From Actinomadura terrae (lineage in GTDB: Bacteria; Actinomycetota; Actinomycetes; Streptosporangiales; Streptosporangiaceae): a DNA stretch of 64,000 nt. A program made the translations under genes and the position numbers. Below the pieces are notes generated by a model that did not search any database, was not told the DNA's origin, and worked only from the letters and a program-made list of their open reading frames with translations. Shown piece after piece: positions 32,955 to 41,113 of the stretch (positions within the stretch are counted from its first letter, which is position 1; the number at the start of each line of letters is the position of its first letter). The stretch covers positions 62,001-126,000 of the forward strand of contig NZ_JAICDG010000005.1 in the NCBI RefSeq assembly GCF_022751215.1, read 5' to 3'.

Positions 32955-34724
32955 ATGTCTGCTCATGCGGCGTTGTGTCGTCTGCGACCGGCGGCCCTGA
33001 TCTTGACGGCCGCCGTCCTCGTCCCGCTGACCGCGAACGCCCCCGCGGCCGCGACCACCGCCGCGGCGGAGCGGGCGCCGTTGGAGCGGATGCTCTCGGA
33101 GCGGGCGCTCTCGGAGCGGGTGCTCAAGGACGAGGTGGTCCTCACACCGGGCAAGGGCGGCCTGACCCGCGTGAAGGAGACGATCGTCTACCGGTTCGCG
33201 GGGAACAAGGGCTTCAAGCGGACGTTCACCACCCGCGACCACGACAGCGTCACCGAGGACCGCGTCTACAAGATCGAGGGCCTGCGCGCGTCCAGCCCGA
33301 ACGGCGGGCCGACGAAGGTCGGCACGTCCGAGAGCGGCACCCGGACCACCGTCAAGGTCAGCGGCGGGACGTCGCTCACCGGCGAGCGGACCGTCGTCCT
33401 GGAGTACGCGGTGCGCGGCGCGATCGCCCGGATGGGCTCGGTCGAGGAGCTGCGCTGGCCCGCCGTCGGCGGCTGGAGCGTCCCCGTGGACGAGGCGCGC
33501 GCGACCCTCGGCGGCGGCGCGACGATCGACAACGTCAACTGCTTCGCGGGCCCGCCCGGCAGCACGATCGGCTGCACGCAGTTCTACACGAACCACACCC
33601 GCACCGAGGGGATCTTCAGCCAGCAGCGGATGCTGTCCGGGGAGTCGCTCACGGTCGTCGCGGGCTTCCCCGCCGGGACCACCGGCGGCACCGCCCTCTA
33701 CGAGCGGCGGCACAACGTCGCGACCGCGTTCTCCGTCAACGCCGTCACCGGCGGCGCGCTGCTCGGCCTCCTCGTCCTGCTCGGCGGCGGCCTCGCGGCG
33801 CTGTACCTGCTGCGCGGCCGCGACGCCCGCGTCGTCGGGAAGAAGGCCGCCGAGGGCGACCAGCCGCCGCTGGCGGGGGCGGAGTTCGAGCCGCCGGACG
33901 GCGTCCGGCCCGGCCAGATCGGCACGCTGATCGACGAGCAGGCCGACGTCATCGACGTCACCGCCACGATCGTGGACCTCGCCGTCCGCGGCTACCTGCT
34001 GATCGAGGAGGAGGACCGCGCCGCCACCGGCCGCCTCGACTGGACGCTGCGCCGCCTCGACCGTCCCGTCGTCGACCTGCTCCCCTACGAGCGCATCCTG
34101 CTCGACGCGCTCCTCACCGGGCGGGACGGCGGCGCGCGCGACGCGGTGAAACTGTCGGAGCTCGGTGGTACGTTCGCGACGCGGCTGGCCCAGGTGCGTT
34201 CGGCGATGTACGACGACGTCGTGAAGCAGGGCTGGTTCGCGCGGCGCCCCGACACCGTCCGGTCCCGGTGGACGGTCGCCGGGATCGTCGTGACCCTGCT
34301 CGGCGTCGCGGGCACGGTCGCGCTCGCGCTCACCACCGAATGGGCCCTCGCGGGCCTCGCCGTGATCATCGCGGGCGCCGCGCTGGCCTACGGCGGCCAG
34401 TACATGCCCGCCAAGACCGCGCGCGGCTCCACCGTCCTCGCGCACACGATCGGCTTCCGCGCCTTCCTGGAGCGCGGCGTCCTCCCCGAGGGTGACGCCT
34501 CCCGGCAGCGCATCGCGCTCTACTCGCGCTTCCTCCCGTACGCGGTCGTGTTCGACGTCGTCGCGAAGTGGTCCGAGACCGTCAAGGACGCGGGGCAGCA
34601 GGGCGCCGACAACCTGTACTGGTACGAGGGCCCCGCCGAATGGGACCTCTCGAAGTTCGCCGAGTCGATGCGCGCGTTCACGCTGACGACGTCCGGCTCC
34701 ATCTCCCAGTCACGCGGCTTCTAG
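32955..34724 (+). CDS. DUF2207 family membrane protein
   Basis: This 589-residue protein has a signal peptide (LRPAALILTAAVLVPLTANAPAAA) and an extracellular DUF2207 domain (RVKETIVYRFAGNKGFKRTF, TVVLEYAVRGAIARM, ERRHNVATAFS). A TM helix (GGALLGLLVLLGGGLAALYLL) is followed by a cytoplasmic part (FEPPDGVRPGQIGTLIDEQADVIDVTATIVDLAVRGYLLIEE). Two more TM helices and a C-terminal segment with LYSRFLPYAVVFDVVAKWSE complete it. All are typical of DUF2207. A 15-bp direct repeat (encoding LSERA/LSERV) lies near residue 45. Function is unknown. Confidence 0.9.
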   Translation: MSAHAALCRLRPAALILTAAVLVPLTANAPAAATTAAAERAPLERMLSERALSERVLKDEVVLTPGKGGLTRVKETIVYRFAGNKGFKRTFTTRDHDSVTEDRVYKIEGLRASSPNGGPTKVGTSESGTRTTVKVSGGTSLTGERTVVLEYAVRGAIARMGSVEELRWPAVGGWSVPVDEARATLGGGATIDNVNCFAGPPGSTIGCTQFYTNHTRTEGIFSQQRMLSGESLTVVAGFPAGTTGGTALYERRHNVATAFSVNAVTGGALLGLLVLLGGGLAALYLLRGRDARVVGKKAAEGDQPPLAGAEFEPPDGVRPGQIGTLIDEQADVIDVTATIVDLAVRGYLLIEEEDRAATGRLDWTLRRLDRPVVDLLPYERILLDALLTGRDGGARDAVKLSELGGTFATRLAQVRSAMYDDVVKQGWFARRPDTVRSRWTVAGIVVTLLGVAGTVALALTTEWALAGLAVIIAGAALAYGGQYMPAKTARGSTVLAHTIGFRAFLERGVLPEGDASRQRIALYSRFLPYAVVFDVVAKWSETVKDAGQQGADNLYWYEGPAEWDLSKFAESMRAFTLTTSGSISQSRGF

Positions 34725-35047
34725 GAACCGCCGCTTCGCTGAAGCGCCGCCCCCCCGAGCGGCGTCCACTAGAGCGGCGTCCACTGAAGCGGCGTCCACT
34801 GAAGCGCCGCCCGCTGAAGCGGCGTCCACCGGAGCGGCGTCCACTGGAGCGCCGCCCACCGGAGCGGCGTCCACTGGAATGGCGTCCGCTGAAGGGCCGT
34901 CCGCGGAACGTCGCAGCTCGCGGGCAATGCCGCCGGCCGGGTCCGCCCGCGGGAGTGCGCGGCATGCGGATCGCCGTGGGGGCACGGCGTGCGGAGGGTT
35001 GAAACCCGCGTGCCGGGTAGGGCGTTCCGGCGAGGAGGTGTCACCAC
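34725..35047. other. 323-bp gene-free gap containing a minisatellite
   Basis: No credible gene is seen here. The left half is a 15-bp tandem repeat (separate entry). The right half contains GGTTGAAACCCGCGTGCCGGGTAG at about 34996-35019, where GGTT and GGGTAG are 14 bp apart. This resembles the actinobacterial SigB-type promoter pattern, in front of the next small membrane-protein gene. Confidence 0.5.
34744..34908. repeat. Minisatellite of eleven 15-bp units
   Basis: Eleven consecutive 15-bp units of consensus GCGGCGTCCACTGAA run without a gap; variants read GCGCCGCCC and end in GGA or AGA. Because the unit is a multiple of three, every frame is open through it and encodes pentamers (RRPLK on plus, VDAAS-like on minus). 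No frame has convincing coding signals. It lies 19 bp after the DUF2207 stop. Confidence 0.85.
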
Positions 35048-35425
35048 ATGCTCGCCGACACAGGCATGGTGGGGGACGCCCGGCTGTGGGTGTTCGGGCC
35101 GCTCATCGTGTTCGCGGCGCTGGCCGTCTGGCTCACGCTCACGCTGACCGCCTCGCGCGAACGCAAACGCCCCCGGGGCAAGAACCCCGGCCTGCCGAAC
35201 CGGGGCGCGGTCACCGGCGGGATCATCGAGGGCAGCCCGGCCCAGCGGACCCGCCGCGACGCCGCACCCACCGAAGCCGAACGCGAAGCCGCCGAAGCCC
35301 GCGCCGCCGAGCGTGAGGCGGCAGAACGCGAAGCGGCGGAACGGGAAGCAGAGCTCGCGCGACGCCACACATCCGCTCGCACGAAGCCGAAACGACACCG
35401 GCACGGCCTGCTACGCCGTCACTGA
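35048..35425 (+). CDS. Small single-TM protein with charged coiled coil
   Basis: This 125-residue protein has a short N-terminus (MLADTGMVGDARL), one TM helix (WVFGPLIVFAALAVWLTLTLTA) and a basic stop-transfer (SRERKRPRGK). A cytoplasmic tail of repeated EAEREAAEARAAEREAAEREA ends in a basic KPKRHRHGLLRRH. GAGGAGGTG precedes the ATG. It resembles the gene at 37699-37980 in ribosome binding site, first codons (ATG CTC GC) and TM region, so the two look like diverged paralogues. Function unknown. Confidence 0.75.
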   Translation: MLADTGMVGDARLWVFGPLIVFAALAVWLTLTLTASRERKRPRGKNPGLPNRGAVTGGIIEGSPAQRTRRDAAPTEAEREAAEARAAEREAAEREAAEREAELARRHTSARTKPKRHRHGLLRRH

Positions 35426-35439
35426 CCCCCTTGGACACG

Positions 35440-35493
35440 ACGCCCGTCGGACCGGGAGGCACTCCCCTCCCCGCAGCCCGGTCCGGCGGGCGT
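35440..35493 (+). terminator. 17-bp stem hairpin after small membrane gene
   Basis: ACGCCCGTCGGACCGGG (35440-35456) pairs with CCCGGTCCGGCGGGCGT (35477-35493) with one G-U wobble. It begins 15 bases after the stop of the small membrane gene. It has no strong U-run, so it is a GC-type terminator. Confidence 0.6.
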
Positions 35494-35584
35494 TGTCCTC
35501 GCCGTGATCGCTGAGACCCCTCTCACACGATCATCACCAGAGTCCAGAAGTAGGATGTCTGACGTCTTACTGAAAGAGGCTCTT

Positions 35585-36313
35585 GTGGTACTTCATCCAG
35601 TTCCGAGCGGGTCGACCGTCGACGCCGTCCTCGACCAGCTCCAGTCCCAGGTCAGCGAGGGCACCTGGCCGGTGGGCGGCCGCATCCCGGGCGAGGTGGA
35701 CCTGGCCGCCCAGCTCGGGGTGAGCCGCCCGGCGGTCCGGGAGGCGATCCGGGCGCTGACCCACGTCGGCGTCCTGGAGGTGCGGCGCGGCTACGGCACC
35801 TACGTGCGCAGCAGCGCGAACCCGCGTCCCCTCCTGCGCCGCGTCGCGCGGGCCACCCTCCGGGACGTCTTCGAGATGCAGCTCGCCTACGACGTCCAGG
35901 CCGCCCGCCTGGCCGCCCGGCGCCGCACGGACGCCGACCTCGTCCGGCTCGAAGAGCTCCTGCGGGCCCGCGACGAGGCCACCGAGGCCGACGAGTTCGG
36001 CGCCGCCGACGCGCGCTTCCACCTCGGCGTGGCGGAGGCGACGCGCAACCCCGTCCTGATCGAGGCGATGCGCTTCTTCATCGACCGCCTCCAGGAGTCG
36101 ATGCGGGCGATCCGCCTCGACCAGGAGGTCCCGGAGGCGGGTCCGGCCAAGCACCGGGCCGTCCTGGACGCGATCATCGCCCGCGACCCCGTCGCCGCCG
36201 GTGAGGCCGCCGCCGCGGTGGTGGAACCGGCGCTGGCCGTCCTGGAGGCCCTTGTCCCCCGCGAGGCGGACGGGCCCCCGGCACCCGACGACACCGAGGA
36301 AGAAGGGCGATGA
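35585..36313 (+). CDS. FadR/GntR family transcriptional regulator
   Basis: This 242-residue regulator has a GntR winged helix (VDAVLDQLQSQVSEGTWPVGGRIPGEVDLAAQLGVSRPAVREAIRALTHVGVLEVRRGYGTYV). An FCD/FadR C-terminal helical domain follows (DVFEMQLAYDVQAARLAARR, DARFHLGVAEATRNPVL, KHRAVLDAIIARD), with the metal-site Asp/His pattern. I chose GTG 35585, with AAAGAGG 6 bases upstream; starts at 35504 or 35555 would read through the putative operator ATGTCTGACGTC (about 35554-35565). The stop overlaps the MFS start, so it probably regulates that transporter. Confidence 0.88.
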   Translation: MVLHPVPSGSTVDAVLDQLQSQVSEGTWPVGGRIPGEVDLAAQLGVSRPAVREAIRALTHVGVLEVRRGYGTYVRSSANPRPLLRRVARATLRDVFEMQLAYDVQAARLAARRRTDADLVRLEELLRARDEATEADEFGAADARFHLGVAEATRNPVLIEAMRFFIDRLQESMRAIRLDQEVPEAGPAKHRAVLDAIIARDPVAAGEAAAAVVEPALAVLEALVPREADGPPAPDDTEEEGR

Positions 36314-37578
36314 TGGCGGGCCGACCCACGACGGACCCCGAACAGGCATCCACCGGACGCGGCGTCCTGATCGGCCAGCTCGCGCTGATCGTCATCGTCG
36401 CCGTCAACCTGCGTCCGGCGCTGGCGGCGGTCGGCCCGCTGCTGACGGAGATCCAGGACGCCTTCCACCTCTCCGGGACGGCGGCCGGGGCGCTCACGAC
36501 GCTGCCGCTGGTCTTCTTCGGCTCCTACGGGCTGCTCGCCCCCTTCCTGCGGCGCGCGCCGCGCAGCGAGACGCTCCTGGTCACCGCCATGGGGCTGCTC
36601 GTCGTGGGCCTGCTGCTGCGGCTGGTGGACACGACGTTCGCGCTGTTCGCCGGGTCGCTGGTCGCCGGGATCGCGATCAGCGTCGGCAACATCGCCATGC
36701 CGGCGATCATCAAACGCGACCATCCGTCCTCGATCACGGTCGTGACCTCGGTCTACACGGTGGCGATCACGGTCGGCGCCTGCCTTTCGTCCGGGCTCGC
36801 GGTGCCCGTCGAGCACGCCCTCGACGCGTCCTGGCGGCTGCCGCTCGGGCTGCTGGTGATCCCGACCGCGATCGCGGGCGCGATCTGGCTGCCCCGGGCG
36901 CTGCGGGCGGCGCGCGCGGCGCGGTCGACCCCCGCCGTCCCGGTGGCACGCGGCGCCGCGTCCCGGGTGTGGCGCTCGGGCCTGGCGTGGCAGGTCACGT
37001 TCTTCATGGGCATGCAGTCGCTGCTCGCCTACGTGGTGCTCGGCTGGCTCCCGACGATCTGCCAGGACCGCGGCATGGGCGAGGTGCCCGCCGGCTACGT
37101 GCTGGCGCTGTCGGCGGCGGTCCAGGCGCTCGGGTCGCTGTCGGTCCCGATCCTCGAACGGCGGTCCCGCGACCAGCGTCCGCTCGTGATCGCGACGGCC
37201 GTGCTGAGCGTCGTGGGCTTCGCCGGGATCACCTGGGCGCCGATCGGCTCGGTCTGGGGCTGGACGGTCGTCCTCGGCTTCGGGCAGGGGCTCGGCTTCG
37301 CCACCGCGCTCTCGTTCATCGGACTGCGGGCGCACGACGCGCAGGTCGCAGCGCAGCTGTCCGGGATGGCGCAGGGCACGGGCTACGTGATCGCGGCGCT
37401 CGGCCCGCTCGCGGTCGGCGCGCTGCACGACGCCACCGGTGGGTGGACCGCTCCAATGATCGGCGTCCTGGCAGTCGCGACGGTCATGATCGTGCCCGGG
37501 GCCGCCGCCGGACGGAACCGGACCATCGGCGCCCTTCCGTCCACCGAGACCTCCAACACCTCGCCCGCGCTCAACTGA
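36310..37578 (+). CDS. CynX/NimT-family MFS transporter
   Basis: This 422-residue, 12-TM protein carries the CynX/NimT hallmark IVAVNLRPALAAVGPLLTEI in TM1. FFGSYGLLAPFLRRAPRSE, ISVGNIAMPAIIKRDHP and GWLPTICQDRGM are further signatures. Members transport cyanate, nitroimidazoles or related small anions; substrate here unknown. The ATG overlaps the FadR stop (ATGA), indicating an operon under FadR control. A hairpin follows the stop. Confidence 0.9.
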   Translation: MMAGRPTTDPEQASTGRGVLIGQLALIVIVAVNLRPALAAVGPLLTEIQDAFHLSGTAAGALTTLPLVFFGSYGLLAPFLRRAPRSETLLVTAMGLLVVGLLLRLVDTTFALFAGSLVAGIAISVGNIAMPAIIKRDHPSSITVVTSVYTVAITVGACLSSGLAVPVEHALDASWRLPLGLLVIPTAIAGAIWLPRALRAARAARSTPAVPVARGAASRVWRSGLAWQVTFFMGMQSLLAYVVLGWLPTICQDRGMGEVPAGYVLALSAAVQALGSLSVPILERRSRDQRPLVIATAVLSVVGFAGITWAPIGSVWGWTVVLGFGQGLGFATALSFIGLRAHDAQVAAQLSGMAQGTGYVIAALGPLAVGALHDATGGWTAPMIGVLAVATVMIVPGAAAGRNRTIGALPSTETSNTSPALN

Positions 37579-37591
37579 GAAGGAACCGCAA

Positions 37592-37629
37592 CGGCGTCCC
37601 CCGGCGAAGCCTCCGCCGAGGGGACGCCG
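37592..37629 (+). terminator. Hairpin after FadR-MFS operon
   Basis: CGGCGTCCCC (37592-37601) pairs with GGGGACGCCG (37620-37629), and an inner CGGC/GCCG extends the stem. It begins 13 bases after the MFS stop. No U-run is present. Confidence 0.55.
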
Positions 37630-37698
37630 CGATTAACCGACCTCGTCCCCCATATCGTTCCTGGTACTGGGCATGTAACCCACGAGGAGGTGGGCAGC

Positions 37699-37980
37699 AT
37701 GCTCGCGACCGTCCTGGCCGGGTCCTCCGACCTGGCCAACACCGCCCCCCACGGGGCAATGCCGTGGGCGTGGCTGATCCCGGTGCTCGCCACGGTGGCC
37801 CTGCTGAGCTGGCTCGCGCTGACCGTCGAGGCCTCGTCCAGGAAGGTGCACCCCCACCGCCGGAACGACCAGGACAACCACCGGGGCGGCGAGCAGGGCG
37901 GCTACTACGTCTACACGCCCGGGATCTACTCGCACAGCTACCCGCCGGGGGAAGCGAAGTACAACGACGACGTCATATAA
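37699..37980 (+). CDS. Small single-TM protein, paralogue of 35048 gene
   Basis: This 93-residue protein has a short N-terminus (MLATVLAGSSDLANTAPHG), one TM helix (AWLIPVLATVALLSWLALTVEA), a basic segment (SSRKVHPHRR) and a Gly/Tyr-rich tail (RGGEQGGYYVYTPGIYSHSY). ATG 37699 has GAGGAGGTG 8 bases upstream. The pattern GAGGAGGTG...ATGCTCGC and the TM-ASxxRK layout match the gene at 35048. The two flank the FadR-MFS operon. Function unknown. Confidence 0.72.
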   Translation: MLATVLAGSSDLANTAPHGAMPWAWLIPVLATVALLSWLALTVEASSRKVHPHRRNDQDNHRGGEQGGYYVYTPGIYSHSYPPGEAKYNDDVI

Positions 37981-37984
37981 GCAT

Positions 37985-38004
37985 GGAACAGATCATTCCG
38001 TTCT
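37985..38004. promoter_or_regulatory. TetR-type operator, site B, in VOC promoter
   Basis: GGAACAGATCATTCCGTTCT is 17/20 identical to the site in front of the TetR gene at 14870-14889. It spans from a -35-like TGGAAC (37984-37989) to just before TACATT (38007-38012), the likely -10 of the VOC gene. A repressor bound there would block transcription. Confidence 0.6.
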
Positions 38005-38051
38005 GATACATTGAGGTCGCCCGACCGCCTCACCCGCGAAGGACGACCGCC

Positions 38052-38564
38052 ATGACGCCACAGCACCCCACCCCGCCGATCCCCGACGGCTACACCACCG
38101 TCACCCCGTGGATCGTCACCAGGGACACGGCAGGGCTCATCGACTTCATCACCGAGGCGTTCGGCGCCGAGGAACTCAGCCGTCTCGACGTGGGCGACGG
38201 CGTCATCGGCCACGCCGAGGCGCGCATCGGCGACTCGATCGTGATGATGTTCGACTCGCCTTTTTCCGTCGAGACCCCTGGGCTACTGCGCCTTTTCGTG
38301 GACGACGCGGACGCGGTCGTCCAGCGCGCCGTGAACGCCGGAGCCACCGTCGTGACCGAGCCGACGGAACTGTTCTGGGGCGACAAGGTCGGACGCGTAC
38401 GCGACCCGCTCGGAAACATCTGGTGGATCCAGCAGCGCCTCGCCGAACCGTCCCCCGACGAGATCGCGAGGCGAGCGCAGGACCCGAAATACGCCGAGGC
38501 GATGACCTACGTCCAGTCGAGTCTGGGCTCCGCCCTGCCCGCGCCCCGGAGCGTCGACGTCTAA
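38052..38564 (+). CDS. VOC/glyoxalase superfamily protein (PhnB-like)
   Basis: This 170-residue protein has the PhnB-type double beta-alpha-beta-beta-beta layout: VTPWIVTRDTAGLIDFITEAFGAEELSRL, GHAEARIGDSIVMMFDSP, LRLFVDDADAVVQRAVNAGATVVTEPTELFWGDKVGRVRDPLGNIWWIQQRL. Members include bleomycin-type resistance proteins and demethylubiquinone-like enzymes, but the substrate is unknown. A TetR-type operator overlaps the promoter. It ends with a 4-base overlap with the convergent methyltransferase. Confidence 0.88.
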   Translation: MTPQHPTPPIPDGYTTVTPWIVTRDTAGLIDFITEAFGAEELSRLDVGDGVIGHAEARIGDSIVMMFDSPFSVETPGLLRLFVDDADAVVQRAVNAGATVVTEPTELFWGDKVGRVRDPLGNIWWIQQRLAEPSPDEIARRAQDPKYAEAMTYVQSSLGSALPAPRSVDV

Positions 38565-39166
38565 CGCGTCCTGGTCCCGACCAGCAACGAATTCCGCAGG
38601 TCGGGCAGCACGACCTCGGTCGAGACGAGCCGCCGGTCACCGAAGAAGGCCCGGCGCTTGGGATCGTCGGCCAGCAATGGCGAGCCCGGCGGAAGTGCCG
38701 CCTGCGGCGTCAGGTCGTCGGTGACAATGCGTCCACCAACGCGCAGCAGGCTCACCAGATCGACACCATGGGCACCGGCGTCACTGAACACGAGGTCGAA
38801 CGGCCCGCGCGTAAGCACGACATCGGCGGCCTCACCGGTGACGACCTCGACGCGCGGGTCACCGGCCAGCAGTTTCCGCGCGACCCCGGCGAGCCGTTCA
38901 TCGACCTCCACCGTGACCAATGTGCAGTCGGACGGCATGGCGCCCGCGATCCACGCGGCGCCGACGCCCGTGCCCGTCCCGAGTTCCACGATTCGCCCGC
39001 CGACACACCCGGCAGCCAGCATCGCCAGAAAGCGTCCGACCCCCGGCAGACACGCCGACGACTCGCCTCTTTTCGCGTCCTCCCTGGTAAGCGCGAATCC
39101 CGCTCCCCGAGCGAGCTCAAGCGCACGCACCACCAATTCCGGAAACTCCTCCAACGCGTCCTCCAA
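38561..39166 (-). CDS. O-methyltransferase-like SAM-dependent enzyme
   Basis: This 201-residue class I methyltransferase has motif I VELGTGTGVGAAWIAGAM, VTVEVDERLAGVARKLL after strand 2, FDLVFSDAGAHGVDLVSLLRVGGRIVTDDLTP (strands 4-5) and a C-terminal VVLPDLRNSLLVGTR. It is related to catechol/caffeoyl-CoA O-methyltransferase-type folds. The start is probably TTG 39166 (GGTGA six bases upstream), though downstream TTG/GTG codons are possible. It lies 6 bp after the MerR stop and is therefore co-transcribed with that regulator. Confidence 0.78.
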   Translation of the reverse strand: MEDALEEFPELVVRALELARGAGFALTREDAKRGESSACLPGVGRFLAMLAAGCVGGRIVELGTGTGVGAAWIAGAMPSDCTLVTVEVDERLAGVARKLLAGDPRVEVVTGEAADVVLTRGPFDLVFSDAGAHGVDLVSLLRVGGRIVTDDLTPQAALPPGSPLLADDPKRRAFFGDRRLVSTEVVLPDLRNSLLVGTRTR

Positions 39167-39172
39167 AACGAT

Positions 39173-39856
39173 TCACCGCTCACGCATGCTGAGGTAGGCG
39201 TCCAATTCAGTGGCGCCCTTGAGCATGGCACGGCCCCGGGCGGACAGCCGGGCCCGCCAGTCGCGCAACGTCGACTCCAGCGGCGCGACGCCCCCGGCCG
39301 AGCGGACCTGCGCGATCAGCGGCGCGATCTGCTCCAGCAGGTAGCCGCCCCGCCTGAGCTGATGGGCCAGCCGGACGTCCCGAACATCGGCCGCGCCGTA
39401 GACGCGGTACCCCGTCCGCGGATCACGTCCCGGCCGGACCAATCCGGCGTGCTCCCATTTGCGCAGCGTGGCGGGCCGCAGACCGAGCCGCCGGGCGAGA
39501 GGACCGATGAAGGTCTCACCGTCCTCCTGCGGCACGGGCGCCAGATCACGCAGCGCGCCCTCGACGGCCTGGAGGGTGCCGCGGTCGTCGAGGAGCTGGC
39601 CGTGGCTCTCGTCGATGAGGCGCAACGCGTCCTCGACGGCGCCCCGGTTGACCGCCTGCATGATCGACGTGGCCGTCCGGTGCCCGTGCCCCGGCACCAG
39701 GGCGAGGAAGGTCCGCAGGGCCTGCGCGTGCAGCGGCATGTAGGTGCGGTAGCCGTGCACGGTGCGTTCGGCGGCGGGCAGGATTCCGGCGTCCTCGTAG
39801 TTTCTCACGGCCTGCGTGGACAAACCATGCTCACGCGCCAGATCCACCGGCCTCAC
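39173..39856 (-). CDS. MerR-family regulator with two HTH modules (TioE-like)
   Basis: This 227-residue protein has an N-terminal MerR helix-turn-helix (VDLAREHGLSTQAVRNYEDAGILPAAERTVHGYRTYMP). It contains a second MerR-like module from about residue 115 (IGPLARRLGLRPATLRKWEHAGLVRPGRDPRTGYRVYGAADVRDVRLAHQLRRGGYLLEQIAPLI). This duplicated layout is that of the TioE type. The start is GTG. It is operonic with the methyltransferase and divergent from the erythromycin-esterase gene. Confidence 0.85.
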   Translation of the reverse strand: MRPVDLAREHGLSTQAVRNYEDAGILPAAERTVHGYRTYMPLHAQALRTFLALVPGHGHRTATSIMQAVNRGAVEDALRLIDESHGQLLDDRGTLQAVEGALRDLAPVPQEDGETFIGPLARRLGLRPATLRKWEHAGLVRPGRDPRTGYRVYGAADVRDVRLAHQLRRGGYLLEQIAPLIAQVRSAGGVAPLESTLRDWRARLSARGRAMLKGATELDAYLSMRER

Positions 39857-39868
39857 ACATCAACCCCA

Positions 39869-39931
39869 GTTTGAACCTTCACCACACTCCACCCCACAAC
39901 TCCAAGAAAAAGTTTACACCGAAAGTTCAAC
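39869..39931. promoter_or_regulatory. Possible MerR operator arms and leaderless promoter
   Basis: GTTTGAACCTTC (39869-39880) is repeated in inverted form as GAAAGTTCAAC (39921-39931) in the divergent promoter. TACCGT at 39934-39939 ends 7 bases before the esterase ATG, suggesting a leaderless transcript. Confidence 0.4.
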
Positions 39932-39946
39932 GATACCGTCGAAGGT

Positions 39947-41113
39947 ATGGCCATCCAGGACATGGCCGGTCCGCTCGACGGCACCGGCGTCTCGACATTC
40001 CTCCGCTCGCTCCCCGCGCGTCCCCTGCTGCTCGGCCTGGGCGAGGCCAGGCACTTCGTGGCGGAGCTGGGCGAGGTGCGCAACGCGCTCTTCCGGCACC
40101 TGGTCGAACACGAGGGCTACCGATCGTTCGCGATCGAGAGCGACTGCCTCATGGGCCTCATCGTGGACGAGCACATCTCCACCGGCGCGGGCACGCTCGA
40201 CGACGTCATGGAGCACGGCTTCAGCCACGGCTTCGGCGCCGCCCCTGCCAACCGCGAACTCGTGCGCTGGATGCGCGCCTACAACCGCGACCATGACGAG
40301 CAGCTCCGCTTCTTCGGCTTCGACGGCCCCCTGGAGTACTGGGCGGCGAGCCCGCGCCAGGCGCTCACCGGCCTGCACGACCTCCTCGACGGCCCGCTCC
40401 CCTGCACCCGCGAAACCCTCGACGCCCTGCTCGGCCCGGACGAGCGGTGGTCGAACGAGGCCACGGCCATGGACCCGTCCCAGTCAATCGGCCGGTCCCC
40501 CGACGCCCAGCGACTCCGCCTGCTCGCCGACGACCTGGTGGCGCTTCTCGATACACAGGCACCGCAGCTCAGCACGGAGGACAGGGAGCGAGCGGCCCTG
40601 TACGGGCGCACCGCCACCGGCCTGCTCCGCTACCACTACTGGATGGCGGACTCGTCCCCCGTCCGATGGGCCAGGCTGTCGGCCCTGCGGGACGCGATGA
40701 TGGCCGCCAACCTCCGCGCCATCGCCGAGCACGGCCCGGCCCTGGTCTTCAGCCACAACCTCCACCTCCAGCGCGGCAGAAGCCACATGTCCTTCGGCGA
40801 GGAAAAACTGGAGTGGTGGAGCGCGGGAGCGATCACCGCCACCCACCTGAAAGACCGCTACGCCTTCCTGGCCTCGGCCTTCGGAACAACCGGCGACGAC
40901 ACCCCACCACCGGACACCGTCGAGGGCGCCCTCTCCACCCTCCCGTGGGACCAAGCCCTAGTCGACCCCCACCGCCTGGCCGAGACCCTTCCCACCCCCA
41001 CCCCGCGCGTCTCCCCCGACTTCGCCTACTTCCCCCTCGACCCGTCCCAGCTAGACCTGATCGACGGCATCATCTTCCTCAACCAGACCACCCCCCTCCC
41101 CTGGCCAACCTGA
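39947..41113 (+). CDS. Erythromycin esterase family protein
   Basis: This 388-residue protein of the Ere/EreA superfamily has LLLGLGEARHFVAELGEVRNALFRHLVEHEGYRSFAIESD, which corresponds to the conserved GExxH catalytic region. VRWMRAYNRDHDEQLRFFGFDGPL and GPALVFSHNLHLQRGRSHM carry the second conserved Asp/His segments. Family members hydrolyse macrolide lactones or have other esterase-like activities; resistance cannot be inferred from family membership alone. It is divergent from the MerR gene, which may regulate it. Confidence 0.88.
   Translation: MAIQDMAGPLDGTGVSTFLRSLPARPLLLGLGEARHFVAELGEVRNALFRHLVEHEGYRSFAIESDCLMGLIVDEHISTGAGTLDDVMEHGFSHGFGAAPANRELVRWMRAYNRDHDEQLRFFGFDGPLEYWAASPRQALTGLHDLLDGPLPCTRETLDALLGPDERWSNEATAMDPSQSIGRSPDAQRLRLLADDLVALLDTQAPQLSTEDRERAALYGRTATGLLRYHYWMADSSPVRWARLSALRDAMMAANLRAIAEHGPALVFSHNLHLQRGRSHMSFGEEKLEWWSAGAITATHLKDRYAFLASAFGTTGDDTPPPDTVEGALSTLPWDQALVDPHRLAETLPTPTPRVSPDFAYFPLDPSQLDLIDGIIFLNQTTPLPWPT

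Noticed and set aside
34710..34985. Possible pentapeptide protein encoded by the 15-bp minisatellite (VDAAS units)
   Set aside because: The pattern lacks the A(D/N)LxX rule, there is no ribosome binding site, and all frames are equally open.
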